A stretch of 64,000 nucleotides of DNA from assembly GCA_027475525.1 (NCBI GenBank), contig JAMWFC010000090.1, positions 248,001-312,000 on the forward strand, written 5' to 3'. Origin of the DNA: Macrolepiota albuminosa (lineage: Eukaryota > Basidiomycota > Agaricomycetes > Agaricales > Agaricaceae). Each line of letters opens with the position of its first letter. The first letter of the stretch is position 1. Positions 26,069 through 38,626 of this stretch are shown piece by piece. Under the pieces are notes generated by a model that saw nothing but the letters and a program-made list of their open reading frames with translations, made no database searches and was not told where the DNA came from. The translations under genes were made by a program, and so were the position numbers.

Positions 26069-27596
26069 CTTTTTTGCATATCCAGCTCCAGTGGCTTTGT
26101 CACACACTATCACTGGACTATAGCAGAGACTTGGCTACAACACTGCTTATCTTTTGACTTCTGGACTCTTTGCTGGACTTTTGGGATGCTTTGGACCTTC
26201 TATCAGTGTTCCTTCTTGGTTGCAGGATTAGGAGAGGTGTGGATAAGAGTTGGAGGTGTTTGTGGGTGAGAGATAATAAGCTGGCATGAAGATTGCATCA
26301 TATCTTGGGAGCAAGGCCACAGTTTGCCCCATCTCCTTTACTATTGTGATCTCCTCATGTCCAGGATCCTTTTGATACCTGGATGGCCCTCAACTTTCAC
26401 TCCCTCCTTCTCCATCTCTGGATTTTCAATATTTTACAAAATTGCCTATATCTCACAATCCACTGCACCAATTCTCTTGATTCTAGTGCCATTGGAAGCA
26501 CATTGCTTCACTTCTTCCAACAGCCCCATGGTTGACCCAATCCAGACCATGGTACTAGCTCAAAGTTGTTAGTTGTGGTATTTTTACTATTTTGCAGATA
26601 TCTTGCAATCTGTGGAACTGTTTGGCTCAATTCCTATGGCATTAGATGTGCCTCAACATGCCCTTTCCAACAGTATCTAGGTTTATACTATTTCAGTCCA
26701 CAGTTCTTGCTCGATGTCATCATCTTTGTCCATTACTTCCTTCCCCCTTATTCTCATGGGGAACCTCTGTCTCAGGATTTTTCTAGACCATTTCTGTGAC
26801 ACATTTATGGTCACTTTCTGCCCTTATCAACCATCCAGTCCATCTCTCAGTTATTGTCCCAGGATTTGCTGTGGTGTCTAGCTTGGCACCTTTTCTATGT
26901 GCATCTGCACTGATTCGACTTTATACTTATTTCCTGATGGATCTGACCTCTATCCATCTTCACCATGTCATTCTTTGACACCGTTCATCAGCTCTATTTT
27001 GTTTTATACATGCCTCACACCTTTGATGTTATTCTGAGGAGGCCTTTGAGGTAATCCAAAGGAGTGGACTTTTGTCTGTTCAATCAACTATGACATGATT
27101 ACTTCCACCCAACCCCATTCATATCTCCTCAGCATCTCTTCCTTCTTGTGCTTGCCCTACTAGCTCATAATTGACTGTGTGCAACCTGCTAGAGTGTCTA
27201 GAGGCTGGAGATAATGGTGAATATGGATGTATTCCATATTTGCATATGAGCATCAAGACTCTGTTCTCCTACTCTTTCCACCCTTTTTTATGATGTTTTA
27301 CAGAGCCAATGTGCTCTGCCCACCCTGTTGATGCTATTAGTGTCAACTTTGATCTATCCAAGAGTTTTCTCTTGGAGAGGGGAGGGAAAGGTGGACCCCA
27401 GCACAAAATTTGAAGGGGTGCATGGGAGGGGAGGATGGAATGACTATATGGAGTGGAGGACAACCTGACTAGGTGAGCAGACACAATGGATGATGAAGGA
27501 GCCTTAGCAATGAAGGAGTACATTACTGGAGTGAGCACCACTGTAGGAAATTTTTTTTTCTTCTTTCAGATTGGTATCTAATCTCAAAGGAGGGTA

Positions 27597-27768
27597 TGTA
27601 ACAGAGTAGGCTGTCACAGCCTATGATTTGGTCACACTTGTTATAGTAACTCTTTAGTCTTTATCCTTTACCAGTCTCTATGCTTGTGTAGTTGCCATTC
27701 TTGCTATAGAATTGGGTCATACACACTTGGAACACTAAAGAGCTGAACTCAACTCATACATTGTTACA
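27597..27768 (+). repeat. 3' LTR of the non-autonomous element
   Basis: 172 bp, preceded by a purine tract and followed by the CAAAA target copy. Confidence 0.85.
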
Positions 27769-27793
27769 CAAAAGCTCAACTCATTTAAATTTA

Positions 27794-27947
27794 AGCTCAA
27801 GTTTCATATAAATAGTAGCTAAAATTTCTTTCTCTGCTTCAGTAATTGTGTTATTGGTCTCTTTTTGACTAGCTCAAGTTTCATATAAATAGTAGCTAAA
27901 ATTTCTTTCTCTGCTTCAGTAATTGTGTTATTGGTCTCTTTTTGATT
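27794..27947. repeat. 77 bp-period tandem duplication (one mismatch)
   Basis: Units 27794-27870 and 27871-27947 are identical except for one base near the end (GACT versus GATT). Fifth of the nine, and the only imperfect one. Confidence 0.9.
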
Positions 27948-28154
27948 ATACACAGTCATTGACAAAACTCTACTGTAGACCTCGGTATTGCTGTGCACTG
28001 CAGCGGCCCATCCCTATTGATCATAATGAAGCATGATTGAAGGAGACTATATAATAGAACCCGATTGCACACTTGAAGCCACTTACAAAAGAGAGCACAT
28101 AGATTGGGCGTATGGATAAAATGATTATGATGGGCTTCGGAAAAGGTTTTTTAC

Positions 28155-28425
28155 CTTTCGATCGACTTACTATACATACAATCGCTTAGCTACTCACACT
28201 CACCGGGGCAAACTACATGGTTGTGATCATCACGTCATCAATAATCATCGGTGCACCTGCTTATATAATCGATCCAACTCGACCAACGATAAGTACTGAG
28301 GGTTGTAATTCCCCAAAGTGTTTATCATATTATTTATCTTTCGATCGACTTACTTACCATGTATACAATCGCTTAGCTACTCACACTCACCCATTGATAT
28401 GACAGGGGCAAACTACATGGGAGGC
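28155..28425. repeat. Direct repeat pair 183 bp apart
   Basis: 'ctttcgatcgacttac', 'acaatcgcttagctactcac' and 'ggggcaaactacatgg' occur near 28155-28220 and again near 28338-28420, with a small insertion in the second copy. This lies upstream of the 28.5 kb gene. Confidence 0.6.
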
Positions 28426-28561
28426 AAACGGTACTACTTGGTCACTGAATAGTGCAACGTAGGAACTCAATAGCCTTCCCACCAGAAATGCCGCGAAAGC
28501 ACGAACCAGAGACTCCACGGGACGCATACAACGAGGTTTTTTCGGGAGACAGCGCCTCAAC

Positions 28562-30576
28562 ATGCTCTCCAAGGGTATTACACGTCGAACCCCTGCCTCT
28601 CCGTCAAATCAAAAGCCTAGCATCCCAATAATCGAGCTTGCGCACGCGTCGCTGCGACACAAAGAGTTGGGTACGCGAGAACGAATGGACGGAAAATCCT
28701 CAGACGATAGGACGACGACAACTTTTGTTTCCGTGCCAAAGACGCCTGAGTCTATCTTGACAAAAGGGAGTTCAAGCTCGGGCATGACAAGGTCGCGCGT
28801 GCTTGATGTGCTTGATACAAAAGAACGTGAGTTTCTCGTTCGGGGATTGTTCTTCTGGTTTCAATCTTTTGAGGTCCCGACGCGTATTGCGATAATATCA
28901 TCTAGTTTATCTCTTTGGCTCAAATGAATGGATTTAATGACGGGATGATCTCTACAGCCATGTTCTTGAGAGCGGCTCTTAATTGGATTCTGACTTTGCC
29001 TGATCTTGCTGGACTTTCTGGCACCGGTCACGCGTCCAAGCGACTCAGGGTAGAAGAGGATAATAGTGGCTATGAGAGGAGCGACCGTAAGAGAAAGGTA
29101 CGTATATGCTGTTTGTATTCATGGGTTTCGAAGCAGCTTCTATTCCTATTGCCACAGAAGACGATATCACCATCAAACGACGAAGTGCAATTATTCCATT
29201 CACAGCTGACGCCGTCTAGTCCGTCTGTACAATTAACCAGCAACCTAGGTACAGGGATAAAAGGCAATAGGCATAGTTCGAATACCAAAAACACGTGTGA
29301 TGGACTGTATACCGCACCAAAAGGTATCGACACCGCCATAACGTATCTTCGTACTTCAAAAGACGACGAACTTCTAGATCACCTTCAGCTATCTAAATCG
29401 ATGTCGCCAGTGCCTCGTTCTAACCATTTAGAGGCAGTTGGTTTAGGTATGTCCTCGCTGCCACCGTCATCCGAACAGACATCATCCTCGGATATCGTGG
29501 GCACTTTTGCTACCGGTACTATTATGGACTTTGAGGATCAAGATTGGGATGACTCCGGCCTTGACCTCGAGAGTAATCATCAGAGTCCCTTGCCTCAAGG
29601 CGCATGGGAACAATCTTTGACTCAAAGCGTTGTTGCGTTACCTCCTGAGGACGATCATGGTGACGGGATATCTACTTTCAATGTGTCTCCTAGACGATGT
29701 CCACGTTTCGCCGAGAACAATCTGTACGAACACCAAGACCCATGGCACACAATCGGCGTCATACTTGGGCTGTCACCTGTACGACCGGATGATCGCATAT
29801 TGGACGGAGCCTCTGAAGAACAAGATATACCGTTTTCTAGGATCGTCCAGTCATTGTCTGAAACCGAAGACAACTTGAACGGATATGTACCGCGCGACGG
29901 TCAGAATTCGGATAAGAGTGCCATGCAGCAAGATTCTCCGTATTTCTCGGTCGCTGAGGACGAATTCGACGTCGACCTCGATGAAGACCCAACCAGCGAT
30001 GCCCAGGAATCGAGATGTGCCTCGCAGCAAAACTCTCCATCGTTGTTCACCATCCAGGAAGAACAGGAAAAACGAGCACACGGCACACGAACAGCGACCA
30101 CGGATATTGATTTTGAGGTTCTTCCGCATGCGAATTCTCTGCCTGGACCTGTGAGAACGCCATCGCCTGTCTGGGAGTCTCAGTCCCCATTTCGGATTCT
30201 GCTCGAGTCGAAAAGAAAATCTATCTCGTCGGTCAATAATTATAGCTTGGATTCATCACAGGTTTCTGGCTCCTTAGCATCGCTCCGATCGTCTAGTTCA
30301 CGATCTCAATCCTCTCTGGCTTTACGCACCCCATCACCAAGAGGCGCTGCAGAGACGCAATCGCCATTCCGGATGCTTCTGGCGGCAAGAAACCAGGATC
30401 AGAAAAAGAACTCGAACCTTACTAGCTATTCTCATGGAGATTTGGGTCCCTCGTCTTCACCAGGCACAAAGACTCATGAATTTGAGAGTTCCATGCTGCC
30501 AAATGAGATTGACGGAGTTTTTCAAGGACCTTGCTTATTCCCCGAAGATGCCTATGACGCGAGTAATGAGAACTGA
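28562..30576 (+). CDS. Hypothetical Ser/Pro-rich protein with repeated short motifs
   Basis: I do not recognise the family. The main exon set ends at TGA 30574-30576. A clear 60 bp intron (29098-29157, GTACGT...CACAG) interrupts it after a basic run, SDRKRK. An upstream exon (from ATG 28562) probably ends at a GTGAGT near 28829; where it joins the next exon is unresolved, so the N-terminus is tentative. An ATG at 28488 in another frame is an alternative. The protein is mostly disordered, Ser-, Asp- and Gln-rich. It has two copies of an E-(S/T)-Q-SPFR-(I/M)-LL motif (near 30177 and 30355) and two related SP-(Y/S)-F-(S/T)-(V/I)-(A/Q)-E-(D/E)-E segments near 29935 and 30035. This looks like docking or phosphorylation sites on a regulatory protein. 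Confidence 0.6.
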
Positions 30577-30749
30577 GTCGGCGAGACGTAGCTACGACCT
30601 TGTAGAATATTCATAAAACAAGAAAACAATAAAGGAGAACAACTAGTTCCGTGACAACCAATTCCGGATCCAAGAGGAGCGTGGGAAAAGCTGATTGGCC
30701 TTTTTGACTCGGTGCACAGGTTGGCCGACCAAACTTGACCACAACGACT

Positions 30750-33158
30750 ATGTTCTCGAGCCCAACCCCCGCCCCAGGCTCGAGAGCCATTGCCACCAAT
30801 GCCCTTCGCAACGCCGGGCTCATCGGCGCTGACCGCGACACCACAATGCGGGACGCTACTGATAAGCCAGGCGGTCGCAAGGCCTCTTCCAAGATTCGCA
30901 GCCATCGCCCGCGTGTCATTGACATCAAGGAGTTGAGGACCCCACGTCTGGTGAGTTTCTTAGTTTCGTTGTGAACTGTCAGCGCACCCATGGCGAACCG
31001 CTTCATTGGCTTCTTTGTTACGAAGACTCTAACTGGTTTACAGAAAGCCGCAATGCACGCAGGCCCTTCGGAACCCCTCACCATCCGCGGCGCTGGTATG
31101 AGAACGTCTCGCGCTGTCGCTGGGGGACCTCTCGGCACTTCACGTGTGCGGATAAGAACGAAACCTGTCGAAGTGTGGCGGGAGGTAGTACGGAAGCGGT
31201 GGAATCCTGAAAACCAGTTTCTCAATCTCGAGGTAAGATTCTCATAGGGCCTTCTGACCGGTCGAATATCACAGGGCGGCGCGTTATCTATCCTTCTTCT
31301 CTTTCGATTTCGACGCCAACCTCGTTTACGTTCACCGTTCCTTTGGCCATTGTTTCGCACGCCGAGTTCCTGACCGCATTGTCTGCAGTCTTTAAATGAT
31401 GAAGAAATCTTAAAGAAGAATAACCTTACACCTCCTGGATACGGTGGTGGTGTCAAAGATGCAGCTGTCATTTTCAAACTCGCGAAGGAGCTCACACCTA
31501 AGGTCTGCGCATCCTTATCGGGCCCTGTTCACCGCTCTAATATCCTTTTAGGTCAAAACGCTTTCCCTTAGTAACAATAAACTTCAGGGCATGCATTTGC
31601 AACTCCTGAGTCATTATCTTCCCGACCTCGTCAATCTTTCTCTGCAAAACAACAATATTCGTACGATGAAGGAGCTTGACTATCTGGCTTCGCGAAGAGG
31701 GAGATTACTGAATTTGAAGGAACTAGTTTTGACAGGGAACCCTGTGCAGGTTAACAATGCGGGCGCTGACCTCAACGAGAAGTATCGAAGGTATGTTGTT
31801 CAGGGCTGATTACGACAGATCTCTTCATGTTTGTTATTCAGAGATATCACTTCTCGTTTCACCTCATTAGAGGTTCTTGATCAAGTGGCTATTGCTCAAA
31901 TAGCCTTTGATGGTCCAGGGCCTTCGACAGCACCAGTAACAACGGCAACAAAACCCTCAGCATCAACCTTTCCTGTCGAGATGGGCCCTTCATTCATTAC
32001 GGGTGTCGACGGCGGTATCGTCTCAAACTTTCTGGTTCGGTGAGCAATCCGGCTCCAGTGCTTATTTGACTTTTCCCCGACTGATTCGCATCAGTTTTTT
32101 CAACGCGATAGATACACAGCGAAGTCTCCTCCTTGATGCATATGATCCCAACGCAACTTTCTCCTTCTCCGCAAACACTACTATCGCCGCGCGTGCTCGT
32201 GTGCAAGGGTTCCACACTTCTTTGCCCAACCAGAAAAAGCTCAATTGGTCAGATTGGCTTGCCGGCGGTTCGCGAAACCTTCAACGTGTCGGCACTGACT
32301 TCGATCGTGCCCTCAGCAGCCTTCATGTCGGCGCTGAGGATACCGTCAAGGCTTTAGTTGCCCTCCCCGCCACCAAACACGATATCACAGGCCCCCCAGA
32401 GAAGTTTTGTCTCGACTCCTTCCCCGTCCTCCTCGGACAAGGCACAGGCTTACTTCTGACTGTCCATGGACAGTTTACAGAAGGTACGATATATCATCAT
32501 AGTTTGCGTGACCTAGCTGATCATCTTACATATTCGGTAGTCGGAGCGAAGGGTTTACGGTCATTTGACCGGTCATTTGTATTGATGCCAGCATCAGAAG
32601 GTTCTCGGTATGTCTTGTTATTGTATTGTTCTGATGATGCCGCTGATGCCGCTTACCGTTTGTGTGTTTCCTGCTTCTTGTTATTAGTGCCAAATCAAAT
32701 GGATGGGATGTTGTTATAGTTTCCGACCAATGGACAGTTCGCGTGTATTCCAGCCATGAAGCGTGGAAGCCTGGCCCTCTTCTGGTTCAAGCCCTCTCGC
32801 GAGAAGAACAACAAGCCCAGAACGCGGCATCCTCTTCCGCGCTTCAGCTCACGTTTGATCAACAATCCCAAGCTGCGCTAGCTGCCATGGTATGTCGCTT
32901 ATGTCATCATTGAATGTTTTGATGGCTTATGTCTATGCAGCCTGAACCACAACGAAATCTAGTAATACAGGTGTGCCAGAAAACACGGCTCAACGTGCGA
33001 TTCGCAATTGATTGTCTGACGGGAAATGGGTGGGATTTGAATCGCGCCATTGCCAATTTTGAGCAAGTCAAGGTATTTATTTCTACTTTTTGCTTGCCGG
33101 GTATCTGAGCTACACGCAACATCTGCAGGCCACTTTGTCGAGGGATGCTTTCCTTTAG
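30750..33158 (+). CDS. MEX67: mRNA export receptor MEX67/NXF1 (TAP) homologue
   Basis: Ten exons join in phase: 30750-30950, 31044-31232, 31389-31502, 31552-31790, 31842-32039, 32095-32483, 32541-32607, 32688-32889, 32941-33072 and 33129-33158 (about 586 residues). After a basic N-terminal region come leucine-rich repeats ([34 protein letters not shown]). Next is an NTF2-like domain, starting [23 protein letters not shown] and including [11 protein letters not shown] and [15 protein letters not shown]. The C-terminal UBA-like TAP-C domain follows ([30 protein letters not shown]). The protein carries mRNPs through nuclear pores: the UBA-like end and the NTF2-like domain bind FG nucleoporins, the latter with its Mtr2/p15 partner. 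The start is the ATG at 30750. The frame is intact, and this is the most secure call in the window. Confidence 0.95.
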
Positions 33159-34987
33159 ACACTTTGCATTATCAGTGATCCGTTTCTGAACATGAGGAAT
33201 ATTCAATGACAGTGCGCTACATCTATCTGATGTCGCGTTCCCCGTCGAACGTTTTCTTCTTAATATTTTTACGTTACATATGGTTTTTTTCTATCTGTTT
33301 CCTATTAGTACTCTCCCAGCATTACCATCACCAGCATCATTTATTTTGTTAACGCACAGGATCCATGTCTGTATCGCGATACTACTCTCACTGGCTTTCC
33401 TGGGCCCTTCTCAATGACATTTTAATGTAAATCGTACATACATACCGACATACAACAGAATTCCTATATGATCCCAGCATGCATTCCCATCTCCGTATTG
33501 CGCTCCACTGCTATTCGTCCACAAGTTGTCCATCTTTTCTAATCTGAAGTGTGGACAATCAATTCGATTGTGGCACATCATTATGGAAGCCGCGAGGGGT
33601 GCCCCGACGTGTGGGCTCCGGAAGTATTAGCTATATCTAGTAGAAATTCGACGGGATATCTATTTATTATATATAAACGAAGCGGTGAAAATGAGAACAT
33701 TGCTTAGAAAGACGGCGTTTCTTGTCAATTCTTGTCGAACTTTTGCTTTTTTCTGGCTAGTGGCAGATTTACGAGTCCTCGGGACACGAAGAGATAATGA
33801 ACACATATTTTCGAAAGCATAATAGAATGTCCACTGGTCTCACTGGTTACTGGAACATGCAAGAAATTGGGATGAATTTCCCATGCAAAGTTCATGGATG
33901 TCTTAGACCGTTATGGGCGGCTATCGATAGGACGCCTCAGAATTAAGGTCCGCGAATCGATCGATAAAGCGAATGGCGGCCGCCAGGAAAGTTATGTACG
34001 AGTGAGCATAGCTTGAGTTTGTTTTAATTGACCCAAGTTTTGAGATGAGCCGAATGGGAGGCTGTTCAATGTACCTTAATGTGCTGAGAAGCTTTGCATA
34101 GCAGAGTTTTCTGAACCTGAAGAGCGGGATGAATGGTTCATTTTCGGAGGGACACACGATGTAGATCTCACATTTTTACGATAATATGCAGATGAAAAAG
34201 TTCTCTTCTTATCCATTAAGACACTGATCCACCTGAATACTATATACCGTCATCGTTTCCCCACAGGGAACCCTTGAACTTTCCATATTCGACAAAGTTT
34301 TTTTGTTCTTTCCTCTTATGCCAGTGCCTCGAGGCGTCGAGCCGTCAGAAATGTTCATCAAGCAATATGTATCTTGACGGTTTACGGCCCCTGATCCATG
34401 ACTGCTGCCGTTAAGCACAGTAAAAAAAATCATGTAGGAGTCTTTGTTCTGCAACACTTGTCCATGACTACATACATGTGGCTGGCATGGACAGAGAGCC
34501 CCGGGCCCCAACTTTGTCATGTGCGACTAAGAGGGCGCGCGGGGAAACCACTTGGGAATAAACGTCGGCCTCGTGGTTGCTCGCTTACGACAATCGGCGT
34601 TATAGTCATTAACCAGGGCTTTATGCGATTATCCAAAAGAGTCAATATCCAGGGTCCTGTAAGCATTTTTTCTGATGCGCTATTGAGACCTCGTTGCTTC
34701 TTAGCCCGTGCGAGAGTGGGTCCTCATTCAACAACTACTTATTTCAACTTCTCCTGCGTCTTTCCAGCTTTTTCCAAAACAAATTCTCGAGTAGCGGTCT
34801 TGTTGACGAAAAAGAAACACACAAAGGGTTCACGTCTTTTCTTGGCCTCGCTGGTAACTTTCTCTACTTCTCTCTCGGCATTCAACGACTCCACTGTATT
34901 CCACGCACGCTTCCATTCTCACTCTCACTCTCATTATCACTTACTTTTTGCTGGCACTCTCACGACCCACTCCTTACTACACGCGCT
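33159..34987. other. Intergenic between MEX67 and the ankyrin gene
   Basis: About 1.8 kb without a supported gene. A 281-codon plus-strand frame (34398-35243) overlaps the next gene's first exon in another frame and has no domain. The pyrimidine-rich sequence at 34880-34985 just before the ATG at 34988 resembles a fungal promoter/5' leader. Confidence 0.5.
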
Positions 34988-37900
34988 ATGGAACGTTCTC
35001 AATTTTCGTTTGACCACTTTGGCTTGCACTCCTTCGCCACGGCGGGCGACGACGAGGGCGTTGATCGCGCTCTTGGCCTTGGTGCGGATATTAACGCCCT
35101 CGACTCTGCGGGAAGGACCGCCCTCATGTGTGCAGTGGCTGGGGAACAGTGAGTCTTTTTACTCTGCTGCTAGTGAGGTACCGGTGCCAATGACCTTCTC
35201 TGTACCAGCTGGCAGGAAATCGACGCGTCAAACGCGTCCATAATGACTCCTAGACGATTAAACACGATTCGACGACTGCTTAGCGACCCCAGAATTTCCC
35301 TTTTTACCCTCAATGCACCACAGAGTTCGATGAACGGCGTGATTCCTCTTGGCATGGCTGCTTGGCTCAATATGGAACATGCTGTACGAATACTACTGGA
35401 AGAAAGTTCCGACAGTGTTTCCGTCGATGGAACGGATACTCAAGGGGCTACGGCTCTCATGTGTAAGGCTTGATCTTCGCCGTCGTCGCCGACGTGACGT
35501 TGACGTGTTTTTGACGTGTTTGCTTTCTTAGATGCTGCTCGGGATGGTGGTCTGCGTGTGGCTCAACTTCTGGTACGTTCTTTCGTCCTTCTTATCTCAC
35601 CTATGGACCGGACTTACGACCCGACTGAAGCTATCTCACGGCGCGCGGCCTGATTTTCGCGACTGCAATCACCGGACGCCAGTGCAATTCGCCCTTGATC
35701 ATCCTCAGATTCTTTGGCTTTTTGAAACCATCTTGCGTCGCCATCGATGGCGAGAAGGCCAAGTACGTGCAGCTGTCAACTATGTGCATCCTTGTTATTA
35801 AATGACGAGGACAGTCCGCGGATCGAAGCAAGCTTTTTCCGAGTTCCGAGGACCTCCTTGATCTCGCGTTTTCTGCTATGCCATCCGACAGCCTTGAGCC
35901 ACCGCCTCTCTCGATCTTCACTAGCGAAGGAACTTCCAGACTCACTAACACGCTCATTTCTTCGATTTCCTTGCCAGATGTACCATTTCTTCGCTCATTG
36001 CTATTCTCTCCTGCTCTTCCCGCCTCATCTCCTCCCGCATTGTATCCCATGTCTACTCCTATCCTTGTAAACCACCCAGATGCCGCCGGTTGGAGCCCTA
36101 TTCATTATTGTGCCGCCGCGAAGCTTCCTTGTATTGATATTCTTGATGCCTTGTACTGTGCTGGCGCTGAGATCGCCCTCTTCACGACCAAAGAACACTA
36201 CACACTCCTCCATATCCTCGCAAAATCCGCGTGTCTCTCCCCTGAACACCCTGATCATGCTATCTCTTTGTGTCATTTCACTGTACATCTTGTTCGCGAC
36301 CTTCGTGCGCCCCTGTCCGCTCGAGATATAAATGACGAAACGTGTATTCACATTGCCGCGGAGCATGGCAATTGTATTGAATTATTGATGATCCTCCTTG
36401 AACTTGACTCTACGGGCTCTGTTCGAGAGCTGCGCAATTCTAGAGGGTGAGTCTTATCCCTTTCTTACTACTGTCTGCTCACCCTTTCTGGCATAGCCTG
36501 ACCGCATTGGAGGTTTCCAAGCCAGAGTTCCGTGTCGCGTTTGGCGAAAATGTAGAGAGGCTCCGCTCAGTGTCCGCCCTCTCCATGCAGACCATTCGCG
36601 CTCTGGCGTCTTTTGTTTCACTAGTCTCGTTTTCGGAATCACGAATTGCCACGTCTGATGATTCTAGCTCTCTCTGCGCTCCTGTTGACCTTGATATCGA
36701 GGAATCGACGCAACAACTTCTTTTTAATCTCCGTCTATGCTCTCCTGCCATCAAACATCCCAATGATCCGATCACCCTTAGCAATCTCAGCAATCTACTC
36801 GCAGAAGCTACTCAACTCCACCAAGGTATTATTCGCCACTTCCGTTGCCGTGTCGATGAAGCCACCAACGAACTTGAGCGCTTACGATCCAGCTCCGGCC
36901 TAGTCCAGAAACTCTTGCATCGAGTCACACTGGCTGCTGTCAGCAAGCTTGGTGACAAGGGCTTCGATTCTTATCAACGTAGAAGGGCGAGGGACTCAGA
37001 AGACTCTCAGGCCACTATGTTCCACGACGCAAGTCGAAGCGCATCTTCAACTTCGCTAGCCAGGCCCACTCAGGTCGATGAGAACCACGTTTCTGTCGCT
37101 ACACAAACAATTCTTCTCGATGCACTTCTATCTTCCCACCCCTCTGCATACGGGGCTGCTTGGCCTGAATGGCTCAACAGTTTACTCTCTCCTGATGCCT
37201 CGTATTCGCCCTACAGCGATCACCTTGTCGAGTTCATGGCGGTAGACCGTGAACTTGTCGAACTTCGACTCAAAATGGAGGCAGCTGGTGCCGAATGGAA
37301 CGACTTTGCCAGTCCCGGAATGGACACAAAATTGAGACAGCTGGAGAAAAAACATCGTAAGTTGGAAGACAAGATCCACGAACTCGAAAAGGCGGACCGC
37401 AAGGCGACACTGCGAGAGTCCTCCCTGCCAAGGAAGGGGAAGCTTCGGAACTGGTTCAAGCGCATCATGACCAATGAAAAGCCTTCGTCTCTCAAGCTTC
37501 AGATAGTCCATGACATTGATGAAGCGAACTGTGCTGTGGGCCGGCAAGTACGACCGATGGGAGATTTGTTGGAGGAAGACTCCCTGTGCGTCGAGGAGGA
37601 CTTTGCCTTTGATACAAGGATTGAGGCCGCGCTGAAGACTTGCAAGGCAGTGCTCAATGCCTCTAGTCGTGACCTTCGTGCGATCAACCAGTGCTTACTC
37701 TCAGTATGTTGTTAGTTTTTCATTCGTCAAGATGTACCAATTGACGAATTTTCAGGCGGAACAATTTCTCCAAAACGCCAATCAAGCCATCTCAAGGGCC
37801 GAACGTGTTGCGAAAAGAGCCATCAAAGTATGTTTCACGTCATGGACTGGTCCTACACTTTGGTTTACTTAACTGGATTGCAGAAACGTGAAGCGATGCT

Positions 37901-38177
37901 TGTACAAATGCGTGAATCCAAGAACAAAGCTTCTGTCCAGGAGAACCAAGGGACACCTGGAGCTCTGGGATATAATCTTCTCACTCTTCGACCCAGCATA
38001 GCGTCCTTTTCCTCTTTCAACTCTGAAAATTCTGCCTGTTCATTGGCACCCACCTTGATGGGAAATGACGATGATGACACGCGGGTTCTGCGTCGCCTGA
38101 TTCAACGCAAAGTCGAAACAAGTGTCGTTGCATCCTGGGACGAAATGGAAAAAGTCATGGACTGGCTTCGCGTCTGA
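34988..38177 (+). CDS. Ankyrin-repeat protein with C-terminal coiled-coil region
   Basis: Eight exons join in phase: 34988-35148, 35209-35462, 35532-35572, 35631-35762, 35815-36446, 36497-37703, 37756-37827 and 37884-38177 (930 residues). Ankyrin-type repeats are spread over the first half: GLHSFATAGDDEGVDRALGL, then ALDSAGRTALMCA, DTQGATALMYAARDGGLRVA, AGWSPIHYCAAAKLPC, YTLLHILAK and DETCIHIAAEHGN. The second half is helical, with a charged coiled coil (TKLRQLEKKHRKLEDKIHELEK) and a basic patch. This is a cytosolic or nuclear scaffold of unknown partner; it resembles cell-cycle or signalling ankyrin proteins only in layout. The stop at 38175-38177 lies in the second unit of a 77 bp duplication. 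If one unit is artefactual, the frame continues 14 residues (VREAIRGVKRRAYL) to TAA at 38294-38296. Confidence 0.85.
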
Positions 38178-38250
38178 TTCAACGCAAAGTCGAAACAAGT
38201 GTCGTTGCATCCTGGGACGAAATGGAAAAAGTCATGGACTGGCTTCGCGT
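38097..38250. repeat. Perfect 77 bp tandem duplication at the ankyrin gene 3' end
   Basis: Units 38097-38173 and 38174-38250 are identical, and 77 is not a multiple of 3. Sixth of the nine. Confidence 0.95.
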
Positions 38251-38626
38251 CGTCAGGGAGGCGATCCGCGGCGTCAAACGCCGTGCTTATCTGTAAAACG
38301 AAAAGAAACGACAGCACACGCAAAATCCGTATGATTTTTGTATTCGTGTAACTCCTTTTTCTAAGTTCTTCGTCCTTTCAATTGTTGTGAATTATTCTTA
38401 TGACGTATTCATTGTATTTGCGTGTTCCATTCCATTAACACTTCTTGTACACTACTAAAGCATGTTGTACACTATCCTATATAGAGAAAGAAAAACCTCG
38501 AATTGTTTCAAATGTACTATTATGATAGCCAAATTGAAGCAGAGTCATAAATTTTGAAATGGATACGAAACGTAAACGCAGCCACAAAAAAAGGGAGTCC
38601 CAATGCATGATACCTTGGATTCTATT

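Larger units (their letters stand above)
25897..27768 (+). mobile_element. Complete non-autonomous LTR retrotransposon (TRIM/LARD-like)
   Basis: Two 172 bp LTRs (25897-26068 and 27597-27768) both run TGTAACAGAGTAGGC ... TTGTTACA and differ at a modest number of positions. The element is flanked by CAAAA on both sides (25892-25896 and 27769-27773), an exact 5 bp duplication. A purine tract (AAAGGAGGGTA) ends directly at the right LTR, giving plus-strand orientation. The 1.53 kb interior has only short frames (for example 26324-26572 and 26566-26799). I see no protease, reverse transcriptase or integrase motif, so it depends on proteins made elsewhere or is an eroded autonomous element. Retroelement superfamily is not determinable. 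Confidence 0.85.

Noticed and set aside
30611..31495. 294-codon minus-strand ORF
   Set aside because: It lies antisense over the first three exons of MEX67, has no domain and runs through that gene's introns. It is a shadow frame.
34398..35243. 281-codon plus-strand ORF
   Set aside because: It covers the upstream region and first exons of the ankyrin gene in another frame, with low-complexity composition and no motif.
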